Origin: Neoarius graeffei | Taxonomy: Eukaryota; Chordata; Actinopteri; Siluriformes; Ariidae | Length of the DNA stretch: 64,000 nt | NCBI RefSeq assembly: GCF_027579695.1 | Contig: NC_083592.1 | Coordinates: 30,771,961-30,835,960, forward strand | Direction: 5' to 3' | Shown here: positions 23,845 through 33,634 of the stretch, one piece after another | Position numbering within the stretch: the stretch's first letter is position 1 | Layout: each line of letters begins with the position of its first letter | The notes under the pieces: model-generated | What the model was told of the DNA's origin: nothing | What the model saw: only the letters and a program-made list of their open reading frames with translations | Database searches by the model: none | Position numbers and translations under genes: made by a program

Positions 23845-23850
23845 GTGAGT
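23845..23850 (+). promoter_or_regulatory. candidate major splice donor in U5
   Basis: CACG|GTGAGT matches the donor consensus well and lies upstream of the primer-binding site. A donor inside the LTR would pair with the acceptor at 31519-31520 to make a spliced env mRNA. This is an inference from sequence only. Confidence 0.5.
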
Positions 23851-23969
23851 ATTAAGATTAATAATTTAAGATTTTATGAGACTGATCTTTATTTATAAAT
23901 TGATTAATTTAATTATCAATTATTACATAATTTATAATTTAATTAATCCCAATTCAACCTACATTAAAG

Positions 23970-23987
23970 TGGTGCCCCGTGTGAGGC
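23970..23987 (+). other. candidate tRNA primer-binding site
   Basis: TGGTGCCCCGTGTGAGGC starts six bases after the LTR. The TGG start matches the complement of a tRNA CCA end. The primer tRNA is not assigned with confidence. Confidence 0.6.
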
Positions 23988-24395
23988 ATAGTTTAATGAC
24001 CTTGTGAATTTCTCAACAATAACTTGTAAACTGCTGTATACCCAAAATCAACTGCCAAGGTATAACACAGATGACTTTAATGGTGAATCATTAACAGTGT
24101 GTTAATCACAGAACTGAAATTCAGCTGCCAACCACAGTTAGCTGATAAACTGGTTTAATTGATTAGTACATTAGAGTAATATCTAATCCAAGTACTTAAT
24201 TAATATTATTAATAATAATAATCATTATTGTTAACTAATTATTAATTGAGCTAATTAATACAAGTGAAACATTAGTGAAAACAAAGTAGCTAAGAAACCA
24301 CATCAATTATTTAGCAACTTGGATTAAATTAAATTCTAACCTAATCAACCCCTAGTATTAATTTCCTTTAAGTTAATTAATACATTTCGAACAAA

Positions 24396-26204
24396 ATGTC
24401 GCGTTCCCCATCAAGGGAGTCAGAAGGGCCCCTCCTCTCTCTCTTCGACGTTGTAGGCGATTTAGGCCAAGTCCTGGAGGATAGGAGAAATTACTTCTGT
24501 GATCTGGACCAAAAGGCTCGCTTTGATGAAATACACATAGCCGTTAGGGAACTTAAGGAGCGTACTATGACTCTTCCAGAAGGGCTACCCAAATTGTTCA
24601 TGATCTACTATAAGGAAATGGAACATGTGTGTATGACCCTCGAACAAGAGAAAAGAACACTAAAACGACAACTGGCCGAAGCTCAAAGGAGAGCAGAAAG
24701 CGCGGAGAGTAGCCTCGTGGGCCTGAGAGCCACACAAGATGAACTAAAGCGCGAAATAGAATACCTCAGAGAAGAAGTGACGCAAGCACGTCGCTCAGAT
24801 GAGGGATCGGCCAAACCCTCCCAAGAACAGAGTTCCGCTCTGGAGGAGGAAGAACCTGAGCTTAGAACGGTAGATCAGACACCGCACTCAAGCTCAACTC
24901 GCGTGAAAGTCGTGCGATCGCCACCTCGTGGCGCTGGGAGTTTTTACTTTACTCCCCACTACACCCCCTCGCGCTTCAATATCGCTGCAGCCTCTAGCCC
25001 GCAGAAAACGCCGCGCTACGTACCCTCGGACTCCTCTGACGGAGAGGCCGCCTACAAGCCGAAACGCAGACATAGGCGATATGAGAGCAGCTCAAATAGC
25101 GAAGACAGCGAGGACCCCTACGGGTCAAAATCAAAACGCCTCGTCGCAGAACGCAAAACTAGGATCCGCCAAATCGACGTCCTTGCGAAAGACATAGAGC
25201 GTTTTGAGCCGGAAAATCATAGACACCGAAGCGTTAATGATTATTTCCGGGAAATCGAGCGTAGCCTCCTGGACCTGCCAGAGGCTACATCGCATGAAAA
25301 GGCCAGACTAGTCTGGAAAACTTTAGGTAGTGGCGTACGAGCATTCGTTGAGACCTTACCGCAGTCAGTCCTCGACAACTACAAGAAGATACGCAAGTAC
25401 TTGAAAGAGGAATACTCGTTGTACGAGGACGAGACTGCTGCGACGATGGGTGCCATTCTGATCAGACAGAAACGAAGCGAACACCCTCGCGAGTACTACC
25501 GTCGGCTCCGTGCAGCGTACTTTCAGGGCAGAAGCGAGCCCGGGCTAGAGGAAGATCGCAACTTCAAGTCCCTCTTCCTCCATAACCTTCACCCGTGCAT
25601 CCGTAACCAAGTAACACTCGCGTGTCGCCAGCGCCCCCATACTATGAGAGAAATGCGTCGCACCGCACAACTAACGTGGGAGACGTTCGTCCGACCCACA
25701 GACCGCCACGAGGACGATCCCAGAGTCCTCAGCCTATATGAGCAGGAAGATCAGTCCTTAGGCCTAGAAGGGGGTGAAGCCCCAAACCGCGGGCCCCCTT
25801 GGGCGAACCCAAACCCCGGCCACCGGACGTCGAGTCAACCCAAAGGTAACTGGAAAGTTCGACAAGCTGGAGCCAAGGGGGAACAGGGCCCCAACGCCAA
25901 AGGACAAGGTAACCGCAAACCTGGCAGTCACGGCCCTAAATCTCAGAATAGCGGACAGTCAAGGCCCCATCGCAACTCCTCTCGAAGGGAGCGGAGCCCT
26001 AAGCTAGCTACCGCTAAACAAGCCAACCAAGAGCCGCTTGGGATGGCAGAACTGAGGGCTGAATTAGCACGGATTAAACAAGCCAACCAAGAGCCGCTTG
26101 GGATGGCAGAACTGAGGACCGAATTAGCACGAGTTAAACAACTGCTGAGCAATAAGAACAGGAAGGGTAAGCCGAGCAAGGACAGGGACGAACCGTCAGC
26201 ATGA
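24396..26204 (+). CDS. gag: endogenous retrovirus Gag
   Basis: 602 codons ending in TGA (26202-26204). Gag proteins form the virion shell and package RNA. An acidic N-terminal region is followed by a strongly predicted coiled coil (about residues 68-130, rich in E, K, R, L) and a Ser/Asp-rich linker. Next comes a capsid-like core (about 265-440) with LFLHNLHPCIRNQV and YYRRLRAAYFQG stretches that resemble retroelement Gag cores. The C-terminus is rich in Gly, Asn, Arg and Lys and lacks a CCHC zinc knuckle. A 60-bp tandem repeat (26016-26075 and 26076-26135) duplicates 20 residues starting KQANQEPLG. No N-terminal myristoylation glycine follows the Met. The ATG was chosen because it is the first in the frame after the leader. 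Confidence 0.88.
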   Translation: MSRSPSRESEGPLLSLFDVVGDLGQVLEDRRNYFCDLDQKARFDEIHIAVRELKERTMTLPEGLPKLFMIYYKEMEHVCMTLEQEKRTLKRQLAEAQRRAESAESSLVGLRATQDELKREIEYLREEVTQARRSDEGSAKPSQEQSSALEEEEPELRTVDQTPHSSSTRVKVVRSPPRGAGSFYFTPHYTPSRFNIAAASSPQKTPRYVPSDSSDGEAAYKPKRRHRRYESSSNSEDSEDPYGSKSKRLVAERKTRIRQIDVLAKDIERFEPENHRHRSVNDYFREIERSLLDLPEATSHEKARLVWKTLGSGVRAFVETLPQSVLDNYKKIRKYLKEEYSLYEDETAATMGAILIRQKRSEHPREYYRRLRAAYFQGRSEPGLEEDRNFKSLFLHNLHPCIRNQVTLACRQRPHTMREMRRTAQLTWETFVRPTDRHEDDPRVLSLYEQEDQSLGLEGGEAPNRGPPWANPNPGHRTSSQPKGNWKVRQAGAKGEQGPNAKGQGNRKPGSHGPKSQNSGQSRPHRNSSRRERSPKLATAKQANQEPLGMAELRAELARIKQANQEPLGMAELRTELARVKQLLSNKNRKGKPSKDRDEPSA

Positions 26205-26258
26205 CTAGGCCGGGACCCATCCCCACCACCACCGCGTGTCTACCTCGTGGGGTGGGGA
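26202..26258 (+). promoter_or_regulatory. probable stop-codon readthrough signal between gag and pol
   Basis: Gag and pol are in the same frame and separated only by TGA. The following bases are CTAG, so the context is UGA-CUAG, the best known efficient readthrough context in animal and viral mRNAs. Fifteen bases after the stop, UCCCCACC (26220-26227) can pair perfectly with GGUGGGGA (26251-26258), forming a possible stimulatory stem. Efficiency cannot be judged from sequence. Confidence 0.7.
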
Positions 26259-29200
26259 AAGGACCCCTGCCCAATAGGCAGCGATGAGTTGAAACCACCC
26301 CCTCCGTTAGTGAAGCCTGACCCGCAGGATGCACCCCTGACGCAGTTTCTTGGAGATTTGGTTAGGAAAGGCAACGCCAAGCGTATCTATACCCCAGTTG
26401 TGGTAGAAGGCAACGTTTCCCTCCAAGCTCTCTTAGATACCGGGTCAGAAATCACCCTGATGTGTTCCAAAGTCTTCGCAGAGGTTTCTGATGCGCGGCG
26501 CGCGCAAGGTAGACCCATCAGAACCGAACGTTGTGACGTCAACTTGGTTAGCTTCACCCAGAATCAAGCCCCAGTAACAACCATTGCATGGTTAGAACTC
26601 ACCTTCCAGGGCATGTCCATCACTCACCCCACTTACATCTGCTCTGTTGGTGTAGAACCGTTCCTCATTGGCCAAGACCTACTAGATAGGCTAGCGCCCC
26701 TCATTGACTGTCGTCGTGGGCAACTGTGGGCCCAGGTCGCGTCCCCACAGACCCCAGATCCTCGTCGTCACGATCGAGCCTGTTGCGATGAAGTTAGGGT
26801 GGAGGCTACTCCACCGATAGCTGAGTCAGGGCAGGTCCCCGAGAACCTCGAGACCACTCCGCTCCACCCTGAGCCGAGTCAAGACGCACCAAACTCAACC
26901 GACACTCCTCTCAACCGCAACGCGCTTGATGGCCACCCGTCTTTCCTTTGCTTTCTTGGCGAATCTGCCCCAACCAGGTACTACCCCTGGATATCTGGCA
27001 ACATTATTGTCAACGGCGTCACGGCACCTGGCGTCAGGTTAGCGCTTTGGTCAGAGAAGTCAGCCATCAGCCAAACGTGGTTCGACATAGTGCGTCAGAG
27101 CACTCCTTCCCCTGTCTTTGTGCAGAAGAGCCACCGGCTACTGTCAGCCGAACAACCCCAGAGCCCCATCAAAGCCACAGGCGTCTGCGCCGTGTCGCTC
27201 GCCATCGGTCAGAGAGAATTCCTTCATTTCTTGAGTGTCGTCCCCGGACTTCCTGACCCACTGGTCATTGGGGCAGACATCTTGGTCAGACTGGGAGCCC
27301 AACTGGACCTAGTCAACCGGGTCATCTGGACCCAAGCCGACGCTGCTAAGCACCCGTTCCAAGCTGACCTGGAACAAATGCGGTCAGGACAAACGATTCC
27401 CCAAGCCTGCCATGTCGCTAGCGAATTTGACATTGTCATTCCCGCTAGGACTGCTGGTTCCCCTCTTAAGCTGGTCATCATGAAAGACCAACAGTTTCGT
27501 AGCCCCCAGGCGTTCTTCCAGCCTCTCAGATTCTTCATGGAGCTCGATTTAGCCGTGTGTGGGACTCCGCTGCTTGAAGTGAGTCATCGTTCCGCTTACC
27601 TCCTGGTTCAAAACTCCACGCGGGACGCCATCACGATCCCCGCCCGTCGGCCTTTAGGCCTTCTGATAGACCAGGCATTCCATGACTTTGAACTCACCAT
27701 TCCAGTCATTGGTGAGCTGCCAACGCCGGACACTCATTCCGATCCAGTGGAACCTCCCTGGATCACTCTTCCTTTCCACATGATCCGCATCGAACCTCAC
27801 ATCATGCTTTGCGACGAGCGCATAGTCATGACCAAAACTGACACCCCGAAACACATGCTGGTGTATGCTCTTGCCACGCAATCGAGCAACGACACCCCTG
27901 CAACTGAGGTCGTTGATTCAGCTCTAGGTGAACCGTACCCAGGCTTTGAACGAGAAGTTCAACAACAGCTGGTGAAAGCTGACAGCCTGACCACGGACGC
28001 CCAGAGACGACAGCTCCGTGAACTGTTCTACGACTTCAAGGCGATCTGGGCGCGAGATTCCAATGACTGCGGAGTCACGGACATCCACACCGTCCGAATC
28101 CCAACAGATCCGAACGCTCCACCGACGTTCGTGCGGCAATACAAAATCCCGTTAGCCGCATACGACTCAATACAAGAAACACTGGACACTCTGCTGGAAA
28201 AGCAGATCATTCGTGAGTGTAACTCGACTTACAACTCCCCCTTATGGCCAGTGCTGAAACCGAACGGCAAGTGGCGTCTCACCATTGACTATAGGCAGCT
28301 GAACAAGCAAGTGCCCTTGTCAAGATGGCCCATGATCCATCTGGATCAAGAACTTGCCAAGGTGAAGGGTGCAAAGTTCTTCTCCACCGCCGACGTGGCG
28401 AGTGGATTCTGGACCATGCGCGTGGATCCAGCTGACCAGCACAAGCTGGCCTTTTCCTTTGGGAACCGCCAGCTAACTTTCAACCGATGTCCGTTCGGCT
28501 ACGCGAACTCCCCCGCTGAATTCAACATCTTCTTGCATAAGGCAATGAGCGATGCCGCAGCTCGTGGCAACTTGATCTATGTCGATGACATCCTCATTAG
28601 GTCACAGACTTTTGATGCACACCTCGAAGAGATACGCCATGTTCTGTCTCAGCTGTCCAGAGCAGGAGCGAAGCTCTCTGTCACCAAAGGGCAGTGGTGT
28701 CGCACCAAAGTTGAATACGTTGGACTGTGCGTCGGGCCAGATGGCATTGAACCCCAGTCAGGGAGGGTGCGGGCTATCCAAGACATCAAAGCCCCATCCA
28801 ACGTACCCGAACTCAGGAGCTTCTTAGGGGTCTGCAACTACTCCCGACAGTTCATTGAGGACTACGCGGACATAGCACGACCGCTCACCGAGCTCCTCCG
28901 GAAGGATAAACCCTTCCAGTGGAGTGACCCTCAAGAACTCGCGTTCAAGAGCATGAAGCAGAAGCTCTGCTCCGCTCCCTGCCTCGCGTATCCCGACAAA
29001 GACAAACCGTTCTTCTTGGAGGCTAGTTTCTCCACCCACTGCCTGAGCGCTGCACTGTCACAGCAGCATGACAAAGATCGCCGTGTCGTAGCATACGCCA
29101 GTCGGCCCCTCAGTGCTGTGGAGTTTAAATTTTCAGACTGCGAAAAAGCCCTGCTGGCCACGGTCTGGGCCGTTGAACACTTTCGCAGTTACATTGGTGG

Positions 29201-31409
29201 CCAGAAGGTGGTGATAGAGACCAATCATCAACCGGTCTTGTTCTTGAACAGCCAGAGGCTGAGAGAGGGAAGAGTTTCGAACAGTCGCATCGCAGCTTGG
29301 ATGATGGCACTACAGGGCTACAACGTCGAGGTGAAGTACGCCCAGAACCACAAGATGGCGCTTGACCGAGGCCTGGCGGAATGCCAGCATTGCGACTGTG
29401 AGAATAGTCCGGATCAAACCGAACTAACAACCGTACCTGCTCTCCCCTCCGACCACCACTACTATGACGAGAACGTCTGCAAAGACCTCCCCACCGCTTA
29501 CATAGATGGATGCTCATTCCATCATGAACGCAAAGTCCAAGCCGGTGTCGGTATCGTATGGGCGAACGGCCCTATACAAGGGAAATACCAACACCGACTT
29601 GGGGCTAAGACTAGCCAATATGCGGAGGTAGCAGCCGTGCTCATCGTCCTGCAACAAGCTGCCCGTGAGAACATCAAGCGGTTAGTCCTCTGCTCTGATT
29701 CAAATTATGCCAGGCATAGCTTCGTCTCACACTTTCCCTCGTGGAAGGTGCAGGACATGAAAAACGCAAGGGGCAAGGAAGTGAAACACTCCGAACTCTT
29801 CCTAGCATGCGATCGACTCATAACCGAACAGGGAATGTGCGTCTATTGGAAGAAGGTGAAGGGACATTCTCAAGTCCCAGGACCTGACAAAGTCGGTAAC
29901 GATGAGGCAGATGGCCTCGCCAAAGCGGGAGCCGTAGACGGCCCCCTTTGGGAATTCCAGCCGTCATGGCTTCCCGAGACGCCACGCCATAACGTAACCG
30001 CGATTACTCGCCGACAGGCTAGAGCAGGTCAAACTGACGCAGTACCCCAAGCAGGAACCGTGCAACTCGGCCGACTGCCCCAGGACGCCGACCTGGTGTC
30101 TATGCAGGAAAGGGATCCCGTGATCCACCAAATCCGTAAGTTCCTTGCGGACCCCGTGGCGTCCCCAATTTCCCCACAAGAGTTGCAACAGTCCCGAGAC
30201 TTAAACCACCTTCACAATCTCAAAAACTGCTTAAAACTCGAGAAAGGACTCCTGGTGTACACACCACGCAACCAGGGACCTCCCCGGTGGGTCGTGCCCA
30301 CAGATCATAGGGGGGTCATGTTGCAGTACGCTCACGACAGCCCGTGCGGGGGCCATAGGAACGCTCAGGCGACCTACCAGACACTCCAACAGATTGTCTA
30401 TTGGCCCTTCATGATTCAGGACGTTACCGAGTATGTTAAAGGGTGCTTGATTTGCTGCCAATTCCGACCAGCCCAACCGTTGAACCGCGCCCCACTGCAA
30501 AGCAAAGGCATCTCATTCCCCTGGTCTAATCTCCAGATAGACTGGGTCGGACCGGTGCCGAAATCAGCTCGAGGTAATAAGTATCTCCTGACCGTCACTT
30601 GCGCGTTCACGAAGTGGGTGGAATGCTTGCCCGCCCCAAACGAAACCGCAGAGACCACCGCTCTCCTTCTTATGAACCATGTGTTCAGCCGTTGGGGCTT
30701 GCCCCTATCCATTGATTCCGACCGAGGTACTCATTTCACCGCAGAGGTCATGAGAGTGTTGTGGGAGATGCTCGGAGTCGAGGCAAAATTCCACATCGCG
30801 TATCATCCTCAGTCTTCCGGTCAGGTCGAACGCGCCAACCAAACCATCGTGAGCATGCTTCGCAAGTATGTGAGTCACCATGGCAAAGATTGGGACATCA
30901 AACTCCCTCTGGTGCTGATGGCCATTCGGTCCACTCCTCACCGCACCACCGGAGTCACCCCGTTCGAAATGATGACTGGCCGTGAAATGGTTCTTCCCTT
31001 ACACCTCCTCTACCGACCAGAGGACCTAAGCGTTGCCACCGCGTACACTGCACACCAGTACGTCACCGACTTGCAACGCCACTTGCAGGCCACATTTGCG
31101 TGGGCCCAGGAACACCTCGAAAAGAGTGCGAAAGGACAGAAAGCTTACTACGACAGAAAGGCGACACACCGTGAGTACGAAGTAGGCGACAGAGTCCTAT
31201 ACTTCAATTTCACCAAACCGGTAGGAGTAGCCAGAAAATTCTTACCCCGTTGGTCCGGCCCTTTCGAAATCGTCGGTAAACTGTCCCCCGTCGCCTACCG
31301 CATCAAAACTTCGAAGCCCAGCCAGGCGCCTTCGTATAGATGGGTCCATAGCAACCAAATAAAGCTTTTTGAGCAGTCCACACTCCATAGGGGGGTGGAC
31401 AAACAATAA
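26205..31409 (+). CDS. pol: endogenous retrovirus Pro-Pol (protease, RT, RNase H, integrase)
   Basis: Open frame of 1734 codons continuing gag after the UGA; it is likely made as a Gag-Pol readthrough product. Residues below count from 26247. The retropepsin has [10 protein letters not shown] (Asp64) and LIGQDLL near 140-147. A second retropepsin-like domain (245-361) keeps the fold pattern and PLVIGADIL but lacks DTG. The reverse transcriptase (about 620-860) has TADVASGFW and YVDD (778-781). The first RNase H is degenerate; a second RNase H (1083-1230) has YIDG (Asp1087), an Asp in LCSDSN and NDEADG. Integrase shows the H-H-C-C finger around 1362-1400 and the D, D, E residues near 1431, 1490 and 1527. 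No internal stop or frameshift is seen. The frame is clearly more GC-rich than the flanking host DNA. Confidence 0.93.
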   Translation, partial: LGRDPSPPPPRVYLVGWGKDPCPIGSDELKPPPPLVKPDPQDAPLTQFLGDLVRKGNAKRIYTPVVVEGNVSLQALLDTGSEITLMCSKVFAEVSDARRAQGRPIRTERCDVNLVSFTQNQAPVTTIAWLELTFQGMSITHPTYICSVGVEPFLIGQDLLDRLAPLIDCRRGQLWAQVASPQTPDPRRHDRACCDEVRVEATPPIAESGQVPENLETTPLHPEPSQDAPNSTDTPLNRNALDGHPSFLCFLGESAPTRYYPWISGNIIVNGVTAPGVRLALWSEKSAISQTWFDIVRQSTPSPVFVQKSHRLLSAEQPQSPIKATGVCAVSLAIGQREFLHFLSVVPGLPDPLVIGADILVRLGAQLDLVNRVIWTQADAAKHPFQADLEQMRSGQTIPQACHVASEFDIVIPARTAGSPLKLVIMKDQQFRSPQAFFQPLRFFMELDLAVCGTPLLEVSHRSAYLLVQNSTRDAITIPARRPLGLLIDQAFHDFELTIPVIGELPTPDTHSDPVEPPWITLPFHMIRIEPHIMLCDERIVMTKTDTPKHMLVYALATQSSNDTPATEVVDSALGEPYPGFEREVQQQLVKADSLTTDAQRRQLRELFYDFKAIWARDSNDCGVTDIHTVRIPTDPNAPPTFVRQYKIPLAAYDSIQETLDTLLEKQIIRECNSTYNSPLWPVLKPNGKWRLTIDYRQLNKQVPLSRWPMIHLDQELAKVKGAKFFSTADVASGFWTMRVDPADQHKLAFSFGNRQLTFNRCPFGYANSPAEFNIFLHKAMSDAAARGNLIYVDDILIRSQTFDAHLEEIRHVLSQLSRAGAKLSVTKGQWCRTKVEYVGLCVGPDGIEPQSGRVRAIQDIKAPSNVPELRSFLGVCNYSRQFIEDYADIARPLTELLRKDKPFQWSDPQELAFKSMKQKLCSAPCLAYPDKDKPFFLEASFSTHCLSAALSQQHDKDRRVVAYASRPLSAVEFKFSDCEKALLATVWAVEHFRSYIGGQKVVIETNHQPVLFLNSQRLREGRVSNSRIAAWMMALQGYNVEVKYAQNHKMALDRGLAECQHCDCENSPDQTELTTVPALPSDHHYYDENVCKDLPTAYIDGCSFHHERKVQAGVGIVWANGPIQGKYQHRLGAKTSQYAEVAAVLIVLQQAARENIKRLVLCSDSNYARHSFVSHFPSWKVQDMKNARGKEVKHSELFLACDRLITEQGMCVYWKKVKGHSQVPGPDKVGNDEADGLAKAGAVDGPLWEFQPSWLPETPRHNVTAITRRQARAGQTDAVPQAGTVQLGRLPQDADLVSMQERDPVIHQIRKFLADPVASPISPQELQQSRDLNHLHNLKNCLKLEKGLLVYTPRNQGPPRWVVPTDHRGVMLQYAHDSPCGGHRNAQATYQTLQQIVYWPFMIQDVTEYVKGCLICCQFRPAQPLNRAPLQSKGISFPWSNLQIDWVGPVPKSARGNKYLLTVTCAFTKWVECLPAPNETAETTALLLMNHVFSRWGLPLSIDSDRGTHFTAEVMRVLWEMLGVEAKFHIAYHPQSSGQVERANQTIVSMLRKYVSHHGKDWDIKLPLVLMAIRSTPHRTTGVTPFEMMTGREMVLPLHLLYRPEDLSVATAYTAHQYVTDLQRHLQATFAWAQEHLEKSAKGQKAYYDRKATHREYEVGDRVLYFNFTKPVGVARKFLPRWSGPFEIVGKLSPVAYRIKTSKPSQAPSYRWVHSNQIKLFEQSTLHRGVDKQ

Positions 31410-31518
31410 GTTATAGCCTGCCCAACTTAGTTGCATGCCTCTCAATCCATAAGCGTGCATCTATAAGTAACCACCCTCGTTACCACTCAAATCGGAATAA
31501 CAAACTCCTGTATGTTGC

Positions 31519-31524
31519 AGAATG
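31519..31524 (+). promoter_or_regulatory. candidate env splice acceptor at the env ATG
   Basis: CTCCTGTATGTTGCAG|A is followed directly by ATG, so splicing from the LTR donor would place the env start as the first AUG of the spliced message. The pyrimidine tract is modest. Confidence 0.5.
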
Positions 31525-33264
31525 GCCCCTCTCTGGATCCTCGGCATCTTCCTAGTCCTGCAGACCACATTGGCCGGTAACATAGTGGAACCAGGTCCGC
31601 CGAGTGGCATTGTTCTCCAAGATGCCCCAGGACTGCTCCTCACCAATTGCCGCGTCCATACCCAGCGCGTGTACACCCGCCTCGATCCTTGGGACGTGTA
31701 CCGTAAGCATTTTAGATCGCCCACACAAACAAACCTCGAAACCGGGCCTGACTCCGAGATTGGGTCCAACATCGAACACGCCAAGCGTACCACAGTTCAC
31801 ATGCTCGAACAGTTACAGAAGTTCATAGTCACTGAGGAGGAACTCAGCGGCAAAACACGCCCTAAACGGTTCCTCGGAGGACTACTTACTGCTGCATCCG
31901 CCATTGGCTCTCTGTTCTCAATGGGCCTCTCTGCCATTAACACCGTTAGCCTAACCGCGGTCAAACGAGAAATGAACATTCTTAAGGAAGAAATGCCAGA
32001 AATCCAGGGTAGACTACTAACTCAACAGGAGGAGCTGCAGGGCCTAGGCAAAACCCTGCAGGGAACCATACTAACCGTTAACATGCATTCTACATTAATC
32101 AAGAACACAGTACATGCCGTAGACAGGCTAGCAGCAATCATGAGAAGCGAAGTCAAGTACGTCCGAGTAATCCGAGACCTAATGCAGGACCTGATGAGAG
32201 AAGTAAGTAGCTCTCTCAGCACCCTGAGTGGAGGTAAAATCCCACCATATTTGATACCCCTCAGCATGGTTGACAGCATACTCCGATCTACTACCACGAC
32301 TAACGTTTACTCATCACAGATTCATCTGGCTTATAGTCTTGGCAGTGCTATCCCCATTTTTGTGAACCCTCAAAACCTAGAAATAGGCTTCATCCTCAAT
32401 CTCCCTGTTATTGAACGGCAAAACATATACAGAATCAAATCTGTCCTTAATGTAGGTTTCTGGAACAACGACGTACACGTACGTTTGCAGACACCTTCCA
32501 CCATAGCCTATCACGATGACAACCCCTCTATCTACCTCGTCCCTAATTTAGACATGTGCACCTCTACCAAAGATATCCACTGGGTCTGCCCCAGCAATCC
32601 CTTTATCCGAGACACCACAGGCCGTCTCTGTGGATTGACAAAAGTCCCCGAGCAGAAGTGTGCAGGCAAATTGTCTATTAAAGATGAAGGAATAGGAACT
32701 AGAGTAGAAAGAGCTGGTAATCGGTGGCTAATCAACACTCCCCAAACTGAGATTCTGGTATCATATGATCAACATAACACTGCCACTAGAATGAAGATAC
32801 CTAACGAAACCTCTCTCCTAAGTGTCCCACTTGGAGCCACTGTTCACGTGGGTGACATCACCCTCCATCACCTTAGCGCTGACCAGTATGAGACCGAGAT
32901 AGAAATGCCCGATGCCTTCCCAGGTCACGAACTTGAGATAAACTCCACCCTCCAAGCACAACTACTGCTGGAAGGGACCAAAACCGTGCAATTCGATCTT
33001 AAGCCCACTGGCATCGCTACCACTTTCTTGAATAACCGCGCAAACCCTTCTTCCGATCAAGGATCTTTAATAAGCCGAATTGCGCTGGGATTTCTAGCTA
33101 GCGGTTGGGTTATCACAGTCTTCATAGCCATCACTCTACATAGGTACATACTGACACTACACCGCAAACTGGACAAAATGATCTACGCACCTGAGAAATT
33201 AGATCGTGGCATTGTCCGATTCTCCATCAGGCCTAAGGCCTCCACTAACTTTCTTGAAGAGTAG
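31522..33264 (+). CDS. env: endogenous retrovirus Env, F-type class I fusion glycoprotein
   Basis: 580 codons in a frame different from pol. Residues 1-20 are a hydrophobic signal peptide. A short N-terminal part of about 95 residues precedes the furin-type site RPKR (113-116). Directly after it is a Gly/Ala-rich hydrophobic segment (117-140) expected of a fusion peptide, then heptad-like sequence (about 142-235). A long ectodomain follows with several cysteines (346, 356, 370, 380) and few N-glycosylation sites (428, 474). One membrane anchor (about 519-541) and a tail of about 40 residues end the protein. The small first subunit, large second subunit and absence of the CX6CC motif of many retroviral TM proteins point to an F-like protein, as in errantiviruses, baculoviruses and paramyxoviruses. 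No break is seen. Confidence 0.85.
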   Translation: MAPLWILGIFLVLQTTLAGNIVEPGPPSGIVLQDAPGLLLTNCRVHTQRVYTRLDPWDVYRKHFRSPTQTNLETGPDSEIGSNIEHAKRTTVHMLEQLQKFIVTEEELSGKTRPKRFLGGLLTAASAIGSLFSMGLSAINTVSLTAVKREMNILKEEMPEIQGRLLTQQEELQGLGKTLQGTILTVNMHSTLIKNTVHAVDRLAAIMRSEVKYVRVIRDLMQDLMREVSSSLSTLSGGKIPPYLIPLSMVDSILRSTTTTNVYSSQIHLAYSLGSAIPIFVNPQNLEIGFILNLPVIERQNIYRIKSVLNVGFWNNDVHVRLQTPSTIAYHDDNPSIYLVPNLDMCTSTKDIHWVCPSNPFIRDTTGRLCGLTKVPEQKCAGKLSIKDEGIGTRVERAGNRWLINTPQTEILVSYDQHNTATRMKIPNETSLLSVPLGATVHVGDITLHHLSADQYETEIEMPDAFPGHELEINSTLQAQLLLEGTKTVQFDLKPTGIATTFLNNRANPSSDQGSLISRIALGFLASGWVITVFIAITLHRYILTLHRKLDKMIYAPEKLDRGIVRFSIRPKASTNFLEE

Positions 33265-33634
33265 GCTTGCTAACACGCTAACTAACCCCTCTTTTCCATT
33301 TTCCTTTATGGAGTTTTGATTATTTTTGTTTGCTGTGTGAAATATTGTATGTAGAAGGTAGTTAAGTAGCCATAGTGTAATTGTTTTCATGTCCAAGTGC
33401 CTATGCTTTCATGCCCAAGTGCCTATGCATCTTATGGACTGTATGAAATGAATTGAACTGTTGAACTGTGTCTGAAAGACTTTTCACAGAAAGGACCCTT
33501 GGAACTACCTCATTGTGGAACTACCTCATTGTGGAACTACCTCATTGTGGATTACTAGGGACCGTGGGCCGCAGACTAAACACCATGTGCCCATAGGGTA
33601 TCACTCCTTTCAGCGCCTATGGCCAAGGGGGGAA
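33265..33634 (+). other. provirus 3' untranslated region with tandem repeat and polypurine tract
   Basis: A 16-bp unit TGGAACTACCTCATTG is repeated three times at 33500-33547. The polypurine tract AAGGGGGGAA ends at 33634, directly before the 3' LTR, where plus-strand synthesis would start. Confidence 0.8.

Larger units (their letters stand above)
22197..23963 (+). repeat. 5' LTR of the endogenous retrovirus
   Basis: 1767 bp, TG...CA ends. It contains a CT microsatellite, a 20-bp tandem motif (CATTCCTTTGTTTTAGCTAA) near 23425-23465, and two AATAAA signals at 23682 and 23692. A GTGAGT splice donor sits at 23845. The short open frames inside are not supported as genes. The length is at the high end for a retroviral LTR. 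Confidence 0.93.

Noticed and set aside
23970-23987. Assigning a specific primer tRNA
   Set aside because: The match could fit more than one tRNA by eye; a search of host tRNA 3' ends would be needed.
28824-30941. Several antisense frames over pol
   Set aside because: Shadows of the pol coding frame.
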